From Cyanobacteria bacterium FACHB-502 (GTDB taxonomy: Bacteria; Cyanobacteriota; Cyanobacteriia; Elainellales; Elainellaceae), in NCBI GenBank assembly GCA_014695325.1, contig JACJNZ010000029.1, forward strand, positions 372,001-436,000: DNA of 64,000 nt, given 5' to 3'. A model generated the notes under the pieces. That model was not told where the DNA came from. It worked only from the letters and a program-made list of their open reading frames with translations, and made no database searches. Shown in pieces: positions 63,137-64,000 of the stretch; the first letter of the stretch is position 1, and every line of letters starts with the position of its first letter. The translations under genes and the position numbers were made by a program.

Positions 63137-64000
63137 CTACGACGCAATAAACTCATTCCACTTCTGCACCAAATAAGTGTTTTCCTGCATCGTGGAGTTC
63201 CAGACAACAATGTTGCCAAACCGCTCTTCAAAGGAGCCGCCGTCTCGTTTCGCACCCTGCTTTTCCAGGGTTTTGCCGAAGGGATCAACCATGTTAGTTG
63301 CAGCAGTTTTGCCTTCGTACCAGAAGTCCCACTCTTCCGGTTTCATAAACTTGCGTGCCGTTTCGGGAGCCGCGCTGTAGTAGCCCTGCCGTCCCAGAAA
63401 CGCGCCCACCCAGCCGTCCAGCATCCAGTTCATGTAGTCATAAGCCGCATCGAGGGCAACGCCTGACAGGTTTTTCGACAAACCGATGCCGCCGCCCCAG
63501 CCGCGATAGCCTTCTTTCAGCGGAGCATAAACGCACTCAGTTCCCTTTGCTTTCACAGCCGTCACCGCAGGCGACCACATCGATTGCAGCACCACCTCAC
63601 CGGACGACATCAGGTTGACCGATTCATCAAAGGTTTTCCAGAAGGCGCGAAACTGCCCGGCTTGCTTCTGCTCGATCAGGATATTGGTGATTTGGTCGAT
63701 TTCTGCACGGGTCATGTTGCCCTTGTCGCCGAATTTCATCAGTCCGCCCGCTTCTGCCACCATTGCCGCGTCCATAATGCCGATCTGGGGAATGTCCAGA
63801 ATCGACGTTTTGCCTTTATATTTCGGGTCAAATAGCTCTGCCCAGCTTTGGATCTGGGTTCCCACTAGGTCGGGACGATAGCCCAGCGTGTCGGCATTGT
63901 ACTGAAACGGAATCATCGTCGCAAAATCAGTCGGAGTCGGCGAAAACTCCTTGGAGTCTGCGGCGGTCAGGTATTGCACCCTGTAGGGAGCCGTGCCCTG
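63137..64000 (-). CDS. potD: Extracellular solute-binding protein, PotD-like (5' end outside window)
   Basis: The C-terminal 287 residues of a polyamine-type periplasmic binding protein; its N-terminus and signal lie beyond the right edge. Visible: IPFQYNADTLGYRPDLVG, SWAELFDPKYKGKTSILD, TNILIEQKQAGQFRAFWKT, VNLMSSGEVVLQSMW, CVYAPLKEGYRGWGGGIGLS and YDYMNWMLDGWVGAFLG. This is the PotD/PotF (SBP_bac_1/8 type) pattern with the tryptophan-rich C-terminal lobe. It is upstream of the potB- and potC-like genes on the same strand. Confidence 0.88.
   Translation of the reverse strand, partial: QGTAPYRVQYLTAADSKEFSPTPTDFATMIPFQYNADTLGYRPDLVGTQIQSWAELFDPKYKGKTSILDIPQIGIMDAAMVAEAGGLMKFGDKGNMTRAEIDQITNILIEQKQAGQFRAFWKTFDESVNLMSSGEVVLQSMWSPAVTAVKAKGTECVYAPLKEGYRGWGGGIGLSKNLSGVALDAAYDYMNWMLDGWVGAFLGRQGYYSAAPETARKFMKPEEWDFWYEGKTAATNMVDPFGKTLEKQGAKRDGGSFEERFGNIVVWNSTMQENTYLVQKWNEFIAS

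Overview
The window looks like chromosomal DNA of a filamentous, Leptolyngbya-like cyanobacterium. The octamer GCGATCGC and its core CGATCG (the HIP1 type) occur throughout. Several proteins belong to families I know mainly from cyanobacteria (a DUF3747/SLH envelope protein, DUF4079, GAF-GAF-PAS adenylate cyclase, very large hybrid kinases). Genus is an inference; no rRNA is present.

Layout. 1-2.4 kb: ruvB and two small conserved genes. 2.4-7.4 kb: a minus-strand envelope polysaccharide block (M23 peptidase, GT4 glycosyltransferase, priming sugar transferase, O-antigen ligase-like protein). 8-12.5 kb: a cyclic-nucleotide cyclase, an alpha/beta hydrolase, a decayed histidine kinase and an orphan receiver protein. 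12.6-19.8 kb: ABC exporter, methyltransferase, a PhnD-like binding lipoprotein followed by a membrane histidine kinase, and an acyltransferase. 19.9-23.5 kb: a broken SMR drug exporter divergent from an AraC regulator, a DUF3291 protein and a dynamin/Era-type GTPase. 23.8-32.2 kb: two adjacent signalling genes, a hybrid kinase and a 2012-residue Ser/Thr-kinase/AAA/GAF/histidine-kinase/receiver protein, bracketed by a 28-nt inverted repeat. 32.7-33.2 kb: a transposase zinc-ribbon remnant run into a truncated membrane gene. 33.3-48.2 kb: mostly housekeeping (YjdF-like, CPBP protease, RecD2, SLH protein, phosphodiester glycosidase, HdrB-like protein, DnaX, HD protein, pentapeptide protein, DUF2243, RlmI-type methyltransferase). 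48.6-54.2 kb: a tightly coupled triple, RsbQ-like hydrolase plus two hybrid kinases. 54.4-64 kb: DUF4079, ComEC, tRNA-Ser(CGA) with a truncated GDPD gene behind it, TopA, an AlkA-like glycosylase and a spermidine/putrescine-type ABC transporter whose binding protein runs off the right edge.

Two themes stand out. First, signalling is dense: two paralogous two-gene cassettes occur, each a [histidine kinase-receiver-conserved tail] gene followed by a [receiver-PAS-histidine kinase-receiver] gene. One is fed by a Ser/Thr kinase/AAA/GAF front end, the other by an RsbQ-like hydrolase and a membrane/GAF-like front end. Second, small-scale genome wear is visible: three or four broken genes, a GC-rich double-hairpin repeat in two clear copies and a possible third, and many perfect 10-15 bp tandem duplications (often 12 or 15 bp in genes; mostly 10, 12 or 13 bp between genes). 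One of these accounts for the frameshift in a dead kinase and another duplicates a start codon. No CRISPR array, rRNA, intact insertion sequence or recognised riboswitch was seen.
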